Shown: positions 7,721 to 15,322, numbered from the stretch's first letter. The stretch is 16,191 nucleotides of DNA from JBKJVQ01 sp046717125 (GCA_046717125.1 JBKJVQ010000109.1:1-16191); one strand, 5' to 3'. Numbers and translations: made by a program. Notes: generated by a model from the sequence alone, not told the origin.

Positions 7721-7832
7721 AAGGGCTTGATTTAATGTTTTCGCTTTTGAGCCGCTCGATCCGCAGCGTGGTCTACGGCAACGGCAATATCCTATCAAAT
7801 GACAAATCGCATGGGCGGCGATCTTGAAGGAG

Positions 7833-7856
7833 GGGAACCTATGCCATAGGAGTCCC
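7833..7856. repeat. Imperfect 24-bp palindrome
   Basis: The core CCTATG-C-CATAGG (7838-7850) is flanked by GGGA (7833-7836) and TCCC (7853-7856). It lies in the 344-bp region between the divergent cyclase and ugd genes and could be an operator or the first arm of the composite repeat that follows. A GGAGG-like string and an ATG occur in it, but the frame closes after two codons (ATG CCA TAG). Between 7721 and 7832 there is an AT-richer stretch that probably holds the cyclase promoter, but I cannot identify a convincing -35/-10 pair. Confidence 0.5.
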
Positions 7857-7876
7857 GTCGCCCCGGGGAGGCGACG
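7856..7876. repeat. Hairpin CGTCGCC/GGCGACG
   Basis: CGTCGCC (7856-7862) and GGCGACG (7870-7876) pair perfectly around a 7-nt loop. It directly abuts both the upstream palindrome and repeat copy B. Confidence 0.6.
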
Positions 7877-7877
7877 A

Positions 7878-7925
7878 GATCACGATGCCTTCGGATTGTA
7901 CCGATCCGAAGGCATGAACGTGATC
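7878..7925. repeat. Structured intergenic repeat, copy B (hairpin arm)
   Basis: Outer arms GATCACG (7878-7884) and CGTGATC (7919-7925) enclose an inner stem ATGCCTTCGGAT (7885-7896) pairing with ATCCGAAGGCAT (7904-7915), with a 3-nt bulge GAA (7916-7918). Compared with copy A (11-58), the outer arms and bulge position are identical, while the inner stem has changed on both strands so that pairing is kept. Confidence 0.8.
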
Positions 7926-7939
7926 GGCTTCAAAGGTTT

Positions 7940-8012
7940 GAGCATGATGTCGTCCGAAAACCGCTTCAAACCCCGGATCAAGCCGGGAGTAGGCTTTTTC
8001 GGCAGCATGCTC
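7940..8012. repeat. Long palindromic element with a nested smaller palindrome
   Basis: GAGCATG (7940-7946) pairs with CATGCTC (8006-8012), and CCGAAAA (7954-7960) pairs with TTTTCGG (7996-8002). The loop holds a third palindrome, CCCGG-ATCAAG-CCGGG (7972-7987). The outer form resembles a family abundant in Hyphomicrobiales genomes, where the loop is normally short; here it appears expanded by the nested element. It ends 36 bp before the ugd start, so the ugd promoter must lie in or upstream of it, or in this last stretch. Confidence 0.65.
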
Positions 8013-8048
8013 TAGGGCGCGCCGCTAACGAACGATCGGGGCATACCG

Positions 8049-9365
8049 GTGAACATCTGCATGATCGGCGCGGGCTATGTGGGGCTTGTCTCGGCCGCCT
8101 GCTTTTCCGACTTCGGCTGGAACGTGACCTGCGTCGACAACGACCGAAACCGGGTCGACGCGCTGCAACAGGGCAGGATCCCGATCCATGAGCCGGGCCT
8201 GGACGAACTCGTCCTGCGCAATACGCAGACCGGGCGGCTGAGCTTCACGACCGAGTTGGCGGAGGCGGTTGCGGAAGCGGAACTCGTGTTCCTCGCGGTC
8301 GGTACGCCGATGCGACGCGGCGACGGCTATGCCGATCTTTCCTATATCCATACTGCGGTGCAGGCGCTCGCGCCGCACCTGACCGGCTTCACGGTCATCA
8401 CGACCAAGTCGACCGTTCCGGTTGGCACGAGCCGTGAAATCGAAAGACGGCTTCGCGCGGCGCGGCCCGAAGCTGAGTTCGCCGTCTGCTCGAATCCCGA
8501 ATTCCTGCGCGAAGGCTCGGCAATCCTCGATTTCACGCACCCCGACCGTGTGCTGGTGGGTTGCGACGACGCCCGCGCGCGCGACGTCATGAACCGGGTT
8601 TACAAGCCATTGTCGCTGCGCAACGCGCCGGTCATGTTCGTCGGCCGGGAGTCGGCAGAACTGGCGAAATACGCGGCAAACGCCTTTCTCGCCATGAAGA
8701 TCAGCTTCATCAACGAAATCGCGGATCTCTGCGAGCAGGTCGGCGCGGACGTACAGCAGGTCGCGCAGGCGATCGGCGCGGACGGGCGAATCGGCAACAA
8801 ATTCCTGCATCCGGGGCCCGGCTACGGCGGCTCCTGCTTTCCCAAGGATGTGTCGGCGCTCATCCGCACTGGGCGCGAGTCCCGCACGCCTGTGTCGATT
8901 GTCGAGCAGGTCGAGAAGGTCAATCTGGAACGCAAGCTCGCCATGGCGACGCGGATCGAGCAGCTGCTGGGCGCGCTGCATGGCAAGGTGATCGGCGTGC
9001 TCGGGGTGACATTCAAGCCTAACACGGACGACATGCGCGACGCGCCGAGTCTCGCGATCGTCCCGAGGCTTCAGGAGCGCGGCGCGACCGTCCGCGTTTA
9101 CGACCCGCATGGCCGCGTCAACGCCGAGCCTCTGCTGCCGGGCGTCGAGTGGTGCGACAGCGCCATGGACGTCGCAAATGAGGCGGACGCCGTCGTCGTC
9201 CTGACGGAATGGAACGAGTTCCGCGCCATCGACCTGAGCGCCATGAAGAGCCGCATGCGGGGCAGGGCGCTGATCGATCTGCGCAACGTCTACGACCCCG
9301 CCGATGCGCGCGCGGCCAGCCTGGATTACAATTCCGTCGGCCGGCCCGATGCCGCGCGCCAGTAA
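8049..9365 (+). CDS. ugd: UDP-glucose 6-dehydrogenase
   Basis: A 438-residue NAD-dependent enzyme oxidising UDP-glucose twice to UDP-glucuronate, a precursor of surface polysaccharides. The N-terminal Rossmann motif is GAGYVG (7-12). Catalytic C263 sits in PGYGGSCFPKD, with K208 and N212 in AKYAANAFLAMK and D267 as the expected partners. FKPNTDDMRDAPS marks the C-terminal UDP-binding domain, and the length suits the family. The start is GTG at 8049, giving MNICMIGAGYVG with the usual short lead into the dinucleotide fold; ATG at 8061 would cut into the first strand. No other polysaccharide genes are nearby. It is convergent with the caspase-like gene, with only 4 bp between stop codons and no terminator between them, so the two transcripts probably overlap. 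Confidence 0.96.
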   Translation: MNICMIGAGYVGLVSAACFSDFGWNVTCVDNDRNRVDALQQGRIPIHEPGLDELVLRNTQTGRLSFTTELAEAVAEAELVFLAVGTPMRRGDGYADLSYIHTAVQALAPHLTGFTVITTKSTVPVGTSREIERRLRAARPEAEFAVCSNPEFLREGSAILDFTHPDRVLVGCDDARARDVMNRVYKPLSLRNAPVMFVGRESAELAKYAANAFLAMKISFINEIADLCEQVGADVQQVAQAIGADGRIGNKFLHPGPGYGGSCFPKDVSALIRTGRESRTPVSIVEQVEKVNLERKLAMATRIEQLLGALHGKVIGVLGVTFKPNTDDMRDAPSLAIVPRLQERGATVRVYDPHGRVNAEPLLPGVEWCDSAMDVANEADAVVVLTEWNEFRAIDLSAMKSRMRGRALIDLRNVYDPADARAASLDYNSVGRPDAARQ

Positions 9366-9369
9366 AGGA

Positions 9370-11298
9370 TCAGTCGGGCCAGGCCTGGTTGGGGAACGTC
9401 CTCCGCATCTCGTCGCCGACGAAGCCGCCCACCCTGCCTCGGGCGACCGGAGCCCGGGCTCTTCTTGATTGCTGATGCTGCCTGTGCTGGCGCACGACGC
9501 GCGACCGGTGCTGACGCGGTGGCCGCGCCTTATAAGCCGGCCGTACTTTTTCTATCCTCTGATGAACCCGTTCGCCCTTGCGCGCCCGCTCGATCGGCGC
9601 CGCTTTCGGCGCTTTCCGGGGCGCGGCTTTCCTGGGAGCAGCCTTATGGCCTGGCTGGGGCGCGACCTCTTGCTGCTCGGGGACGGTTTCTTCGACATCT
9701 GGCGCGGTTTCAATCTGGCAATTTGCGCCCTTCCAACCGGAAACGGCCTCGGCGATTTCACCGCTCGGCTCACGATTGTCGAAGGCCAAGCTTGACAGGT
9801 CACTGAAACGGTCGACCGACGCGCGCGCAAGATTACCCCATTTGCCGTCGATCTTTCCGGTGTAGCACCCGATCGCATGAAGGCTCGTCTGGATCTCGCG
9901 GATCAGCGCCTCGCGGGTAGGTTCGATGTCTTTGGGTTCGGCACTGTCTTGCGGCTGCTCCTCTTCAGCCGGCGCTGCAACGGCGGCGACAGCAACCTCT
10001 TCCTTTTCGGGCTTTGCCGGCTCCGCGAGCCCTGAGGCGTTTGGGGGAGCGTCGGCTGCGGCAGCCTCTGCCTCCTGTTCGTCCGGTGACGCGGCGGACT
10101 GCGACACACCCGCTTGATCCTGATCTTGATCGGGAGCGGTCTTGGAAGCGTCGGCCTCAGGCGCGGCATCGTCTGCCTCAGGCTCGGCAGCTGCGGCTAC
10201 GTCTGCCTCCGGCTCGACAGCTGCGGCGGCGGCTGCCGCTGGGGCAGCGACGGCGGACTCGGACGAGCCTTCAGCCGATGCCTCCTCTTTGGGCGGATCA
10301 TCCTGGTTGTCGGCGGGCGAGGCTTCGGGCTGTTCAAGTCGCGCGGCGGCGCCGGCCGGGTTCTCAGGTTCTGCAAGCTTCGCGGGCGGTGGCTCCGGCG
10401 CAAATTTCTGGCGCAGCGCCTCAAGCTCATGCTGCTGGGCCTCGAGCCGCGCCGTCTGCTCGAGTTGCAGCTTCTTGAGTTCGTCGCGCAGCGCGAGAAG
10501 ATCGTCCGACGCCTTGGGCGTCTCGGCAGAATTCTCGACCGGCGGATTGAAGAAGAAGCGGCCCGTCAGCGAAGAGTTGTCCCACGGGACCTGCCGCTTG
10601 TTGGTTTCGCGCAGCACCTCATTCCGGACCTCGATCATCATGTCGCCGACGCTCAAGCCGGGCGTCGCCATATGCGTAAGAAGCGCGCGCGTGAACGGGC
10701 TGTTCCGGCCATCGCCATCGGCGGCGACGTTTCCCGGTTCCGTCGCAAAAGCGATCAGCGTACCGAGCGTCCGTTCGACGCGCCCGAGACCGCGCATGAC
10801 GACGCTACCGCGCGTCCGCGCCGCATTTTGCGCAAGCGGATTGTCACGGCAGGCATCGAGGAAAACGAGATTGACCCGGGTCGAGCGCTCCATCTGACGC
10901 AACACAAGATCGAAATCGATCGTCTCGAAGTCGATGTCGGTCTCGCTCTTGAACTGCGCGTCGACCGGGGCGAGGTGGTTCTTGCCGCCCACCAGCATGC
11001 CGTGGCCCGCGTAATAGAACAGGGCGACATCCGCGCCATCGATCGCGTTGCCGAAATCGCGGATGAAGACCTCCATGGAGCGCTTATCGAGATCAAGCCC
11101 TTCAGCCACGTCGAATCCGAGCGCCCGCAGCTTCGCGGCGACATCGGTTGCATCGTTGCGTGGGTTACGCAGTGCGCCAGCGTGGACATACGCGCTGTTG
11201 CCGATGACCAACGCGACGCGCTTGTCCGCCGCACCGGCGGAATTCGCGAAGAAGCAGAAACAGAAAACGAGAAAAGGCAGGAAAGCTGCGCGCCGCAT
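9370..11298 (-). CDS. Secreted caspase-like (peptidase C14) protein with peptidoglycan-binding-like domain
   Basis: A 642-residue bacterial orthocaspase. A signal peptide (1-23, ending ANSAGA) is followed by a p20-type caspase domain (about 26-250) with H99 in YYAGHG and C150 in FLDACRDNP, the expected catalytic dyad. Then come a probable coiled coil (about 263-299), an acidic Ala/Glu/Pro-rich linker (about 300-460), a short peptidoglycan-binding-like segment (about 463-527; IQTSLHAIGCYTGKIDGKWG) bracketed by C478 and C527, and a very basic Lys/Arg/His/Pro tail (about 551-625). The frame is open to a TTG at 11355, but ATG at 11298 starts the signal peptide and is chosen; GTG at 11307 is possible. 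Substrate and role are unknown; caspase-like specificity for basic residues is a family expectation only. Separated from the upstream monooxygenase by 122 bp. Confidence 0.9.
   Translation of the reverse strand: MRRAAFLPFLVFCFCFFANSAGAADKRVALVIGNSAYVHAGALRNPRNDATDVAAKLRALGFDVAEGLDLDKRSMEVFIRDFGNAIDGADVALFYYAGHGMLVGGKNHLAPVDAQFKSETDIDFETIDFDLVLRQMERSTRVNLVFLDACRDNPLAQNAARTRGSVVMRGLGRVERTLGTLIAFATEPGNVAADGDGRNSPFTRALLTHMATPGLSVGDMMIEVRNEVLRETNKRQVPWDNSSLTGRFFFNPPVENSAETPKASDDLLALRDELKKLQLEQTARLEAQQHELEALRQKFAPEPPPAKLAEPENPAGAAARLEQPEASPADNQDDPPKEEASAEGSSESAVAAPAAAAAAAVEPEADVAAAAEPEADDAAPEADASKTAPDQDQDQAGVSQSAASPDEQEAEAAAADAPPNASGLAEPAKPEKEEVAVAAVAAPAEEEQPQDSAEPKDIEPTREALIREIQTSLHAIGCYTGKIDGKWGNLARASVDRFSDLSSLAFDNREPSGEIAEAVSGWKGANCQIETAPDVEETVPEQQEVAPQPGHKAAPRKAAPRKAPKAAPIERARKGERVHQRIEKVRPAYKARPPRQHRSRVVRQHRQHQQSRRARAPVARGRVGGFVGDEMRRTFPNQAWPD
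10170..10229. repeat. Two tandem 30-bp units inside the caspase-like gene
   Basis: Units 10170-10199 and 10200-10229 share about 26 of 30 bases and encode successive Ala-rich EPEAD units of the acidic linker. A more diverged fragment lies just before them (10148-10168). This indicates linker growth by slippage or unequal duplication. Confidence 0.7.
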
Positions 11299-11327
11299 GG
11301 CCGCCACCCAAGACCGAGCCTCTCCTG

Positions 11328-11355
11328 AATCTAGGACAATCGCGCTGTCTGTCAA
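11328..11355 (-). promoter_or_regulatory. Candidate sigma70-type promoter for the caspase-like gene
   Basis: On the minus strand TTGACA (11355-11350) is followed after 16 nt by TAGATT (11333-11328). It is well placed for the caspase-like gene starting at 11298. The -35 is a perfect consensus; the -10 matches 4 of 6. It implies a short leader and that the caspase-like gene is transcribed separately from the upstream monooxygenase. Confidence 0.5.
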
Positions 11356-11420
11356 CGTGGATACTTGGCGCGCGATAATTGCCTTCCACCTAGGATGGGT
11401 CTGCGCCGCGAGCGGAAGTA

Positions 11421-12761
11421 TCAGGCGTCGGCTGCGCTCATGACCTTGGCATCAGCGACTGGCAGAGGCGCAAACCGCTTCAGCAGTTTCTTGATCGCGC
11501 GCCGGTACGAATAGTAGTTCCACTCAAATTTGTGCCGGTCCGAATCGACATACTTACCCGCCCGATCGTGGGGCAGCGCCTTCAGTCTCCTGAACGCGTC
11601 CGCCCGTGCGGAATCGTTTCTGATCGCCAGTAGATAGCTTGCAATCAATTGGGATTGATAGTCGGCGAGCCGCCAGATGCTGCCATTGGCCTGGATCAGT
11701 CCAACGGCAAAGAGATCATCATATTCGGGGTGGAACGCATTCATGAACAGCTTTGCGCGGCCGTTAGGCGCGAACAGGAAATTTGGGTCGAGAAATGGCG
11801 TCGTCGCGGTATAGCCCGTCGCCATGACGACGATGTCGGCTTCCTCGGCGCTGCCGTCCACGAATACGACCCGAGAGCCATCGAAGCGCTCGACCTCCGG
11901 CTTCACGATTACCCGACCATGCGCGACCAGCTGGGGCAGCACCGTGTTCATCGTCGGGTGCGACTGCAGGATGCGGTAATCCGGTTCCGGCAATCCATAG
12001 CGGCTGTTCTTGCCGACGAACCGCTTGTGCACCCGCGTCATCAGGAAATTGCGCACCGCGAACGGCGCAGGTACGCGCTCGAAGAACTGCACGACACGAT
12101 CGGTCGGCAGGCCGAACATGAACTTCGGCACGAAAAAATAGCCTCGCCGCATGCACTGGAGGACACGCGTGGCGAAGGCCGTTGCGTCCACGACGATATC
12201 GCACGCCGAATTCCCCGCTCCGATCACGAGCACGCGTTTGTCCATGAATGGGCGGGCCGAGCGGTAATCGCGCGAGTGCATGATTTGGCCAGAAAATTCT
12301 CCCGGATATTCCGGCGCGCGTGGAGTGTCGTGATGGCCGCTCGCCACAACGAGCGCGCGATAGAACCGCGGCCGCTCCTCCCGGCTGAGCTTGACGCTCC
12401 AGCCGCCATCCACGCGTTCCGCCTTCTCGACATCGGCTCCGAACTCGATATGTCGGAGCAGGTCGTGGTGGGTTGCATAGTCCCTGAGATAGGCGAGAAT
12501 CCGATCGTGCGAGGGATAGATCGGCTCGGTGTCCGGTATCGGAAAGTCCTCGAAGCCGGTGCAGTCCCGCGACGAGACGAGGTGCGTCGTATCGTAGACG
12601 ACGCCGGTCGCCGTGCCTGCGTTCCACAATCCTCCGAGGTCGGATTCACGCTCGAGGCAATCGAACGGGATGCCGGCGCGGGCGAAGTTGGTGGCCGCCG
12701 CCAGACCCGACGCGCCCGCGCCAATGATGCAAACCCTGTCCATGTCGTTACTGATGCGCAT
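11421..12761 (-). CDS. Flavin-containing monooxygenase (class B)
   Basis: A 446-residue FAD- and NADPH-dependent monooxygenase. The FAD-binding motif is GAGASG (14-19), with the second FAD element LERESDLGGLW (36-46). The FMO identifying sequence FxGxxxHxxxY is exact: F156, G158, H162, Y166 in FSGQIMHSRDY. The NADPH-binding motif GAGNSA (181-186) and the late ATGY motif are present. The family oxygenates soft nucleophiles such as amines and sulfides; the substrate cannot be read from sequence, and a trimethylamine-type role is only one possibility. The start is ATG at 12761; ATG at 12743 (MDRVCIIGAG) is equally possible, and neither has a strong ribosome binding site. It diverges from the metallopeptidase-like gene at 12956. 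Confidence 0.92.
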   Translation of the reverse strand: MRISNDMDRVCIIGAGASGLAAATNFARAGIPFDCLERESDLGGLWNAGTATGVVYDTTHLVSSRDCTGFEDFPIPDTEPIYPSHDRILAYLRDYATHHDLLRHIEFGADVEKAERVDGGWSVKLSREERPRFYRALVVASGHHDTPRAPEYPGEFSGQIMHSRDYRSARPFMDKRVLVIGAGNSACDIVVDATAFATRVLQCMRRGYFFVPKFMFGLPTDRVVQFFERVPAPFAVRNFLMTRVHKRFVGKNSRYGLPEPDYRILQSHPTMNTVLPQLVAHGRVIVKPEVERFDGSRVVFVDGSAEEADIVVMATGYTATTPFLDPNFLFAPNGRAKLFMNAFHPEYDDLFAVGLIQANGSIWRLADYQSQLIASYLLAIRNDSARADAFRRLKALPHDRAGKYVDSDRHKFEWNYYSYRRAIKKLLKRFAPLPVADAKVMSAADA

Positions 12762-12890
12762 GACTATCCATGTCGGCTGCAGCGCGTACTAAGCACCAAT
12801 GCCGCGCGGGCCGTAAAGGTTTTCGACGTGTTGCTTAAGGCGCCGTCGGACCCGTCGTTTCCGGCACAAACCAATAAATTTCTTGGGATG

Positions 12891-12907
12891 ATGCAATTTG
12901 GTTGCAT
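12891..12907. promoter_or_regulatory. Inverted repeat ATGCAA-N5-TTGCAT, candidate operator
   Basis: A perfect 6-bp inverted repeat with a 5-bp spacer in the AT-richer part of the 194-bp gap between divergent genes. A CATAAT hexamer at 12937-12942 could be a -10 box for the rightward gene, but no good -35 is seen 16-18 bp upstream. Nothing else is recognised in this gap. Confidence 0.3.
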
Positions 12908-12955
12908 TCAAAACCAGTCCTCGGGAGTTAGGCTCACATAATTGCGGACGATAGG

Positions 12956-13516
12956 ATGAGTCGGATGCTGGGTTACTCCGTGCGGAGTCTTTTGGTCTCG
13001 GCCCTTGCGCTTGTGGCCTTCGCCGGATTCCAGTCTGCGGCGCTTGCCCAGGCTGATACGGGCGAACCTCCAATGATCCGTATGCCCCAGTTCGACAACC
13101 CTTATTGCGCTGTTCCGACCTTTGCCCGTCCGGACGTTCCGGAGCAGGCACGCGCGATGCGTGACGAAAACGGCAAGCCCGTGATTCACCTCAATTCAAA
13201 TATCGCCCCCGATACGGCCTATACCAATTATCTCATGGCGCATGAGTGCTGCCACCATTCGGCGGGCCATATCGACAAAATGCGGGAGAAAATGTCCAAG
13301 CGCGGCGAAACGTCCTTCAAGGCGATCGCCGCCATGGTCAGGGAATATGAGTTGGAGGCCGACTGCTGTGCCGCGAAGCTGTTGAAAAAGCGCGGGGAGA
13401 TCGAAAGCCTCGACGCGGCCAAGCGCGCCATGACGAAGTTTGGTGGCATGCCGACGGGAGCCTATTATCCGAGCGGGATGGAGCGGGCGTTCACCATCAA
13501 CGACTGCGCCAAATAG
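12956..13516 (+). CDS. Exported HExxH metallopeptidase-like protein, cysteine-rich
   Basis: A 186-residue protein with a signal peptide (about 1-32, ending AALAQA), so periplasmic or secreted. It carries a zinc-protease type motif H96-E97-C98-C99-H100 (AHECCHH) and, about 30 residues on, EYELEADCCAAKLL, in which E132 and D136 fit the ExxxD pattern that supplies the third zinc ligand in M48-like enzymes. Six cysteines (51, 98, 99, 137, 138, 184) include two vicinal pairs next to the metal-binding helices. It is much smaller than usual M48 peptidases and lacks membrane helices, so peptidase activity is not assured. ATG at 12965 is an alternative start with AGGATGAG just upstream. Partners are unknown; the next gene lies 158 bp downstream on the same strand and has its own candidate promoter. 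Confidence 0.78.
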   Translation: MSRMLGYSVRSLLVSALALVAFAGFQSAALAQADTGEPPMIRMPQFDNPYCAVPTFARPDVPEQARAMRDENGKPVIHLNSNIAPDTAYTNYLMAHECCHHSAGHIDKMREKMSKRGETSFKAIAAMVREYELEADCCAAKLLKKRGEIESLDAAKRAMTKFGGMPTGAYYPSGMERAFTINDCAK

Positions 13517-13570
13517 GCGTTTCGGCGCGTTCGCCCTGTTCCCAATATTGCGAGCGCACCCGTCTGGCCC

Positions 13571-13599
13571 TTGACGCTACGCGACCTTCTTGCGCTATC
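13571..13599 (+). promoter_or_regulatory. Candidate promoter for the 13675-15253 gene pair
   Basis: TTGACG (13571-13576) is followed after 17 nt by GCTATC (13594-13599), close to the alphaproteobacterial TTGAC/CTAT pattern. It lies about 75 bp before the GTG at 13675. No other good candidate is visible in the 158-bp gap. Confidence 0.42.
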
Positions 13600-13674
13600 C
13601 TGCGGCCAAACGGCGCCCTCGCCCTTTCCCGAGAGTGGCGCTTCCCCGTCCCAATCAAGAAAAGAGACACCAGA

Positions 13675-14592
13675 GTGAAACGCTTCAAGACGATCCCGTT
13701 GGCGATTGCCGCTTCAGCACTCGCCCTTTCGCTTTCCCAATTGTCTTCTGCGAGCGCGGAAGACGCTCCCGCGCCAGAAGCCGCGGCTCCCGCCGAGGCG
13801 CCAAAGGCCGAGGCCGCGCCACCTTCTCCCGCCGGGGCGCCGGCCGAGGCTGCGCCCGCCGAAGCGCCTGCCGAGCAGGCGGCTCCTGCCGAAGCTCCGG
13901 CCCAGGCGAGCCCCCCTGAGAAGGATGTCGCTACGCCTGCCGAGGGCAAGACTGAGAAAACTCAGCTGAGCGAGGCGCAGATTCTTCTGTTCGAAACGCC
14001 GCACCTCAAGAATATCGGCACGCCCTCCGTCATCACCTACAGGTTTGAACGGAAAAGCCAGTTCAAGGACGACTTCAAGGATACCGTGAAGGTCAAGATC
14101 GACAAAGTTCTTCCCGATGGCGCCAAGGACGTCTCGTTCGAATTCTTCACCGGCCGGCAGAACCGCCCCTACCCGGCGCTCGAGCACTTCAGCGGCAATC
14201 CGCTGGTGATGGTCTACCTCTCGCGGGACGTGACCGAGATGGCGCGTCTCGTCGGCGGCAGCACGAACTTCTATCGCAGCAAGGTGCGCTACGGGTTCAT
14301 GGACAAGGCGACCGTGTCAGAGGTCGAGGTGCCTGGACCCAACGGTCCGGTGAAGGGCCACAAGATCGAAATGAAGCCGTTCGTCGCCGAGACGGACCGT
14401 GCCTACGAAATGGGCCCGAACCTGCAGAAGACGTACGAGTTTATCGTATCCGAGGATGTGCCGGGCGGACTGTACAGTATCCGGACAATGGTTCCGCCGG
14501 ATCCGGGCAAGGAGGACAAGGGCAATGTCATTGAGGAGACGCTCGTTTACGAGAACGTGGCGGCGTCGCCGGTCGCCGATGTCAAACCGTAG
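13675..14592 (+). CDS. Exported protein of unknown function with Ala/Pro/Glu-rich linker
   Basis: A 305-residue protein not recognised as a characterised family. A signal peptide (1-28, ending SSASA) is followed by a low-complexity Ala/Pro/Glu linker (about 30-95) and a conserved-looking, probably beta-rich domain (about 98-295), including LFETPHLKNIGTPSVITYRF and FEFFTGRQNRPYPALEHFSG. There are no cysteines at all, unlike its neighbours. Charged residues are frequent and no membrane segment follows the signal peptide, so a soluble periplasmic or surface protein is likely. The start is GTG at 13675, which gives a standard signal peptide. Its last 14 bases overlap the next gene, so the two are translated from one message and probably act together. 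A link to the SoxYZ-like carrier downstream is inference from position. Confidence 0.82.
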   Translation: MKRFKTIPLAIAASALALSLSQLSSASAEDAPAPEAAAPAEAPKAEAAPPSPAGAPAEAAPAEAPAEQAAPAEAPAQASPPEKDVATPAEGKTEKTQLSEAQILLFETPHLKNIGTPSVITYRFERKSQFKDDFKDTVKVKIDKVLPDGAKDVSFEFFTGRQNRPYPALEHFSGNPLVMVYLSRDVTEMARLVGGSTNFYRSKVRYGFMDKATVSEVEVPGPNGPVKGHKIEMKPFVAETDRAYEMGPNLQKTYEFIVSEDVPGGLYSIRTMVPPDPGKEDKGNVIEETLVYENVAASPVADVKP

Positions 14593-15253
14593 CTGTCGCG
14601 CCGGACTCGTCCTTGCTGCCCTGCTTCTGACGGCTGCGCCCGCCTCTGTCGCTTTCCCGCAGGGCGCGGGCGGCGAACCGGTTTCGCCTCAGGGTGGAGC
14701 CGCGCAGTCACCTCCGGGCGGTGGCGGAGGTGCCGTGTTGCCACCTCCTGGTGGTGGTGCTCTCCCGCCGATTCCGGACGCTTCGCCGGCTGCTCCCGGG
14801 GCTGCGACTCCCGGCGCTCCCGGCGCCGAAACACCGGGGATCGTGCCCGCCGATCCGCAGACGGCGGATCCCGCGGCTCCTGTCGCTCCGGCACAGGACG
14901 GTGGTTACGAGATGGCGGTGCCGGACAATTATGTTGCGGAGCCGCAGATCAATATGACGCCGCAAGTACAGTCGACGGTCGACAACAACTACCCAACCGT
15001 GGCGATCGCCGATTACGTGTTTGGCTGCATGGCCTCGAACGGGCAGACGCGGTCGGCATTGAGCGCGTGTTCATGCAGCATCGACGTCATCGCGTCGATC
15101 ATGCCCTACGAACAATACATCGATGCGGAGACGACGTTGGGCGTGCGGCAGGTGGGCGGCGAAAAGGCGGAGATTTTTCGCACGCAGGATCTCACCGAGA
15201 ATTTGTTGAACCTTAGACGCGCGCAGGCCGAAGCGGAGATCCGCTGCTTCTGA
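14579..15253 (+). CDS. Exported four-cysteine protein with CxC motif, unknown function
   Basis: A 224-residue protein. The true start is taken as ATG at 14579, which yields a signal peptide (1-25, LVLAALLLTAAPASVA); the frame is open further upstream, but there it only shadows the previous gene. A Gly/Pro/Ala-rich linker (about 29-105) leads to a C-terminal domain (about 137-224) with YPTVAIADYVFGCMASNGQT and cysteines at 150, 164, 166 and 223, the middle two as CSC. This looks like a small disulfide- or metal/heme-linked periplasmic domain, but no heme CxxCH motif is present. The 14-bp overlap with the preceding gene suggests coupled translation. It converges on a SoxYZ-like carrier across a terminator. 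Function not assigned; a thiol-relay role is speculative. Confidence 0.85.
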   Translation: MSNRSCRAGLVLAALLLTAAPASVAFPQGAGGEPVSPQGGAAQSPPGGGGGAVLPPPGGGALPPIPDASPAAPGAATPGAPGAETPGIVPADPQTADPAAPVAPAQDGGYEMAVPDNYVAEPQINMTPQVQSTVDNNYPTVAIADYVFGCMASNGQTRSALSACSCSIDVIASIMPYEQYIDAETTLGVRQVGGEKAEIFRTQDLTENLLNLRRAQAEAEIRCF

Positions 15254-15272
15254 ATTTTGCTGGCTCAAACGC

Positions 15273-15300
15273 AAAAGGGCCGGCGCGAACCGGGCCTTTT
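15273..15300. terminator. Bidirectional intrinsic terminator
   Basis: AAAAGGGCCGG (15273-15283) pairs with CCGGGCCTTTT (15290-15300) around CGCGAA, with one G-G mismatch. A-rich and T-rich ends on both sides make it work in both directions. It lies 19 bp after the four-cysteine gene and 22 bp beyond the stop of the SoxYZ-like gene on the other strand. Confidence 0.85.
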
Positions 15301-15322
15301 GGTTTGTAAGGGACGATCACAC

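Noticed and set aside
7856..8012. Possible CRISPR array or phage attachment site
   Set aside because: The units are different palindromes, not regularly spaced direct repeats, and no cas genes, integrase or tRNA is nearby.
7824..8015. 63-codon open frame on the plus strand with a GGAGG-like string nearby
   Set aside because: It consists almost entirely of the palindromic repeats, begins with TTG, and encodes nothing recognisable.
8025..9110. 361-codon open frame on the minus strand across ugd
   Set aside because: Antisense to a complete UDP-glucose dehydrogenase; Arg/Asp-rich with no motif.
10114..11328. Long open frame (404 codons) on the plus strand opposite the caspase-like gene
   Set aside because: Antisense to an intact caspase domain; low-complexity Arg/Leu/Gly composition typical of GC-rich shadow frames.
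11649..12941. Long open frame (430 codons) on the plus strand opposite the monooxygenase gene
   Set aside because: It is an antisense shadow of a well-supported FMO gene; the translation is Arg/His-rich with no recognisable domain.
14399..14578. Upstream extension of the four-cysteine gene
   Set aside because: The extra 60 residues are Arg-rich, overlap the previous gene in another frame and hide the signal peptide that begins at 14579.
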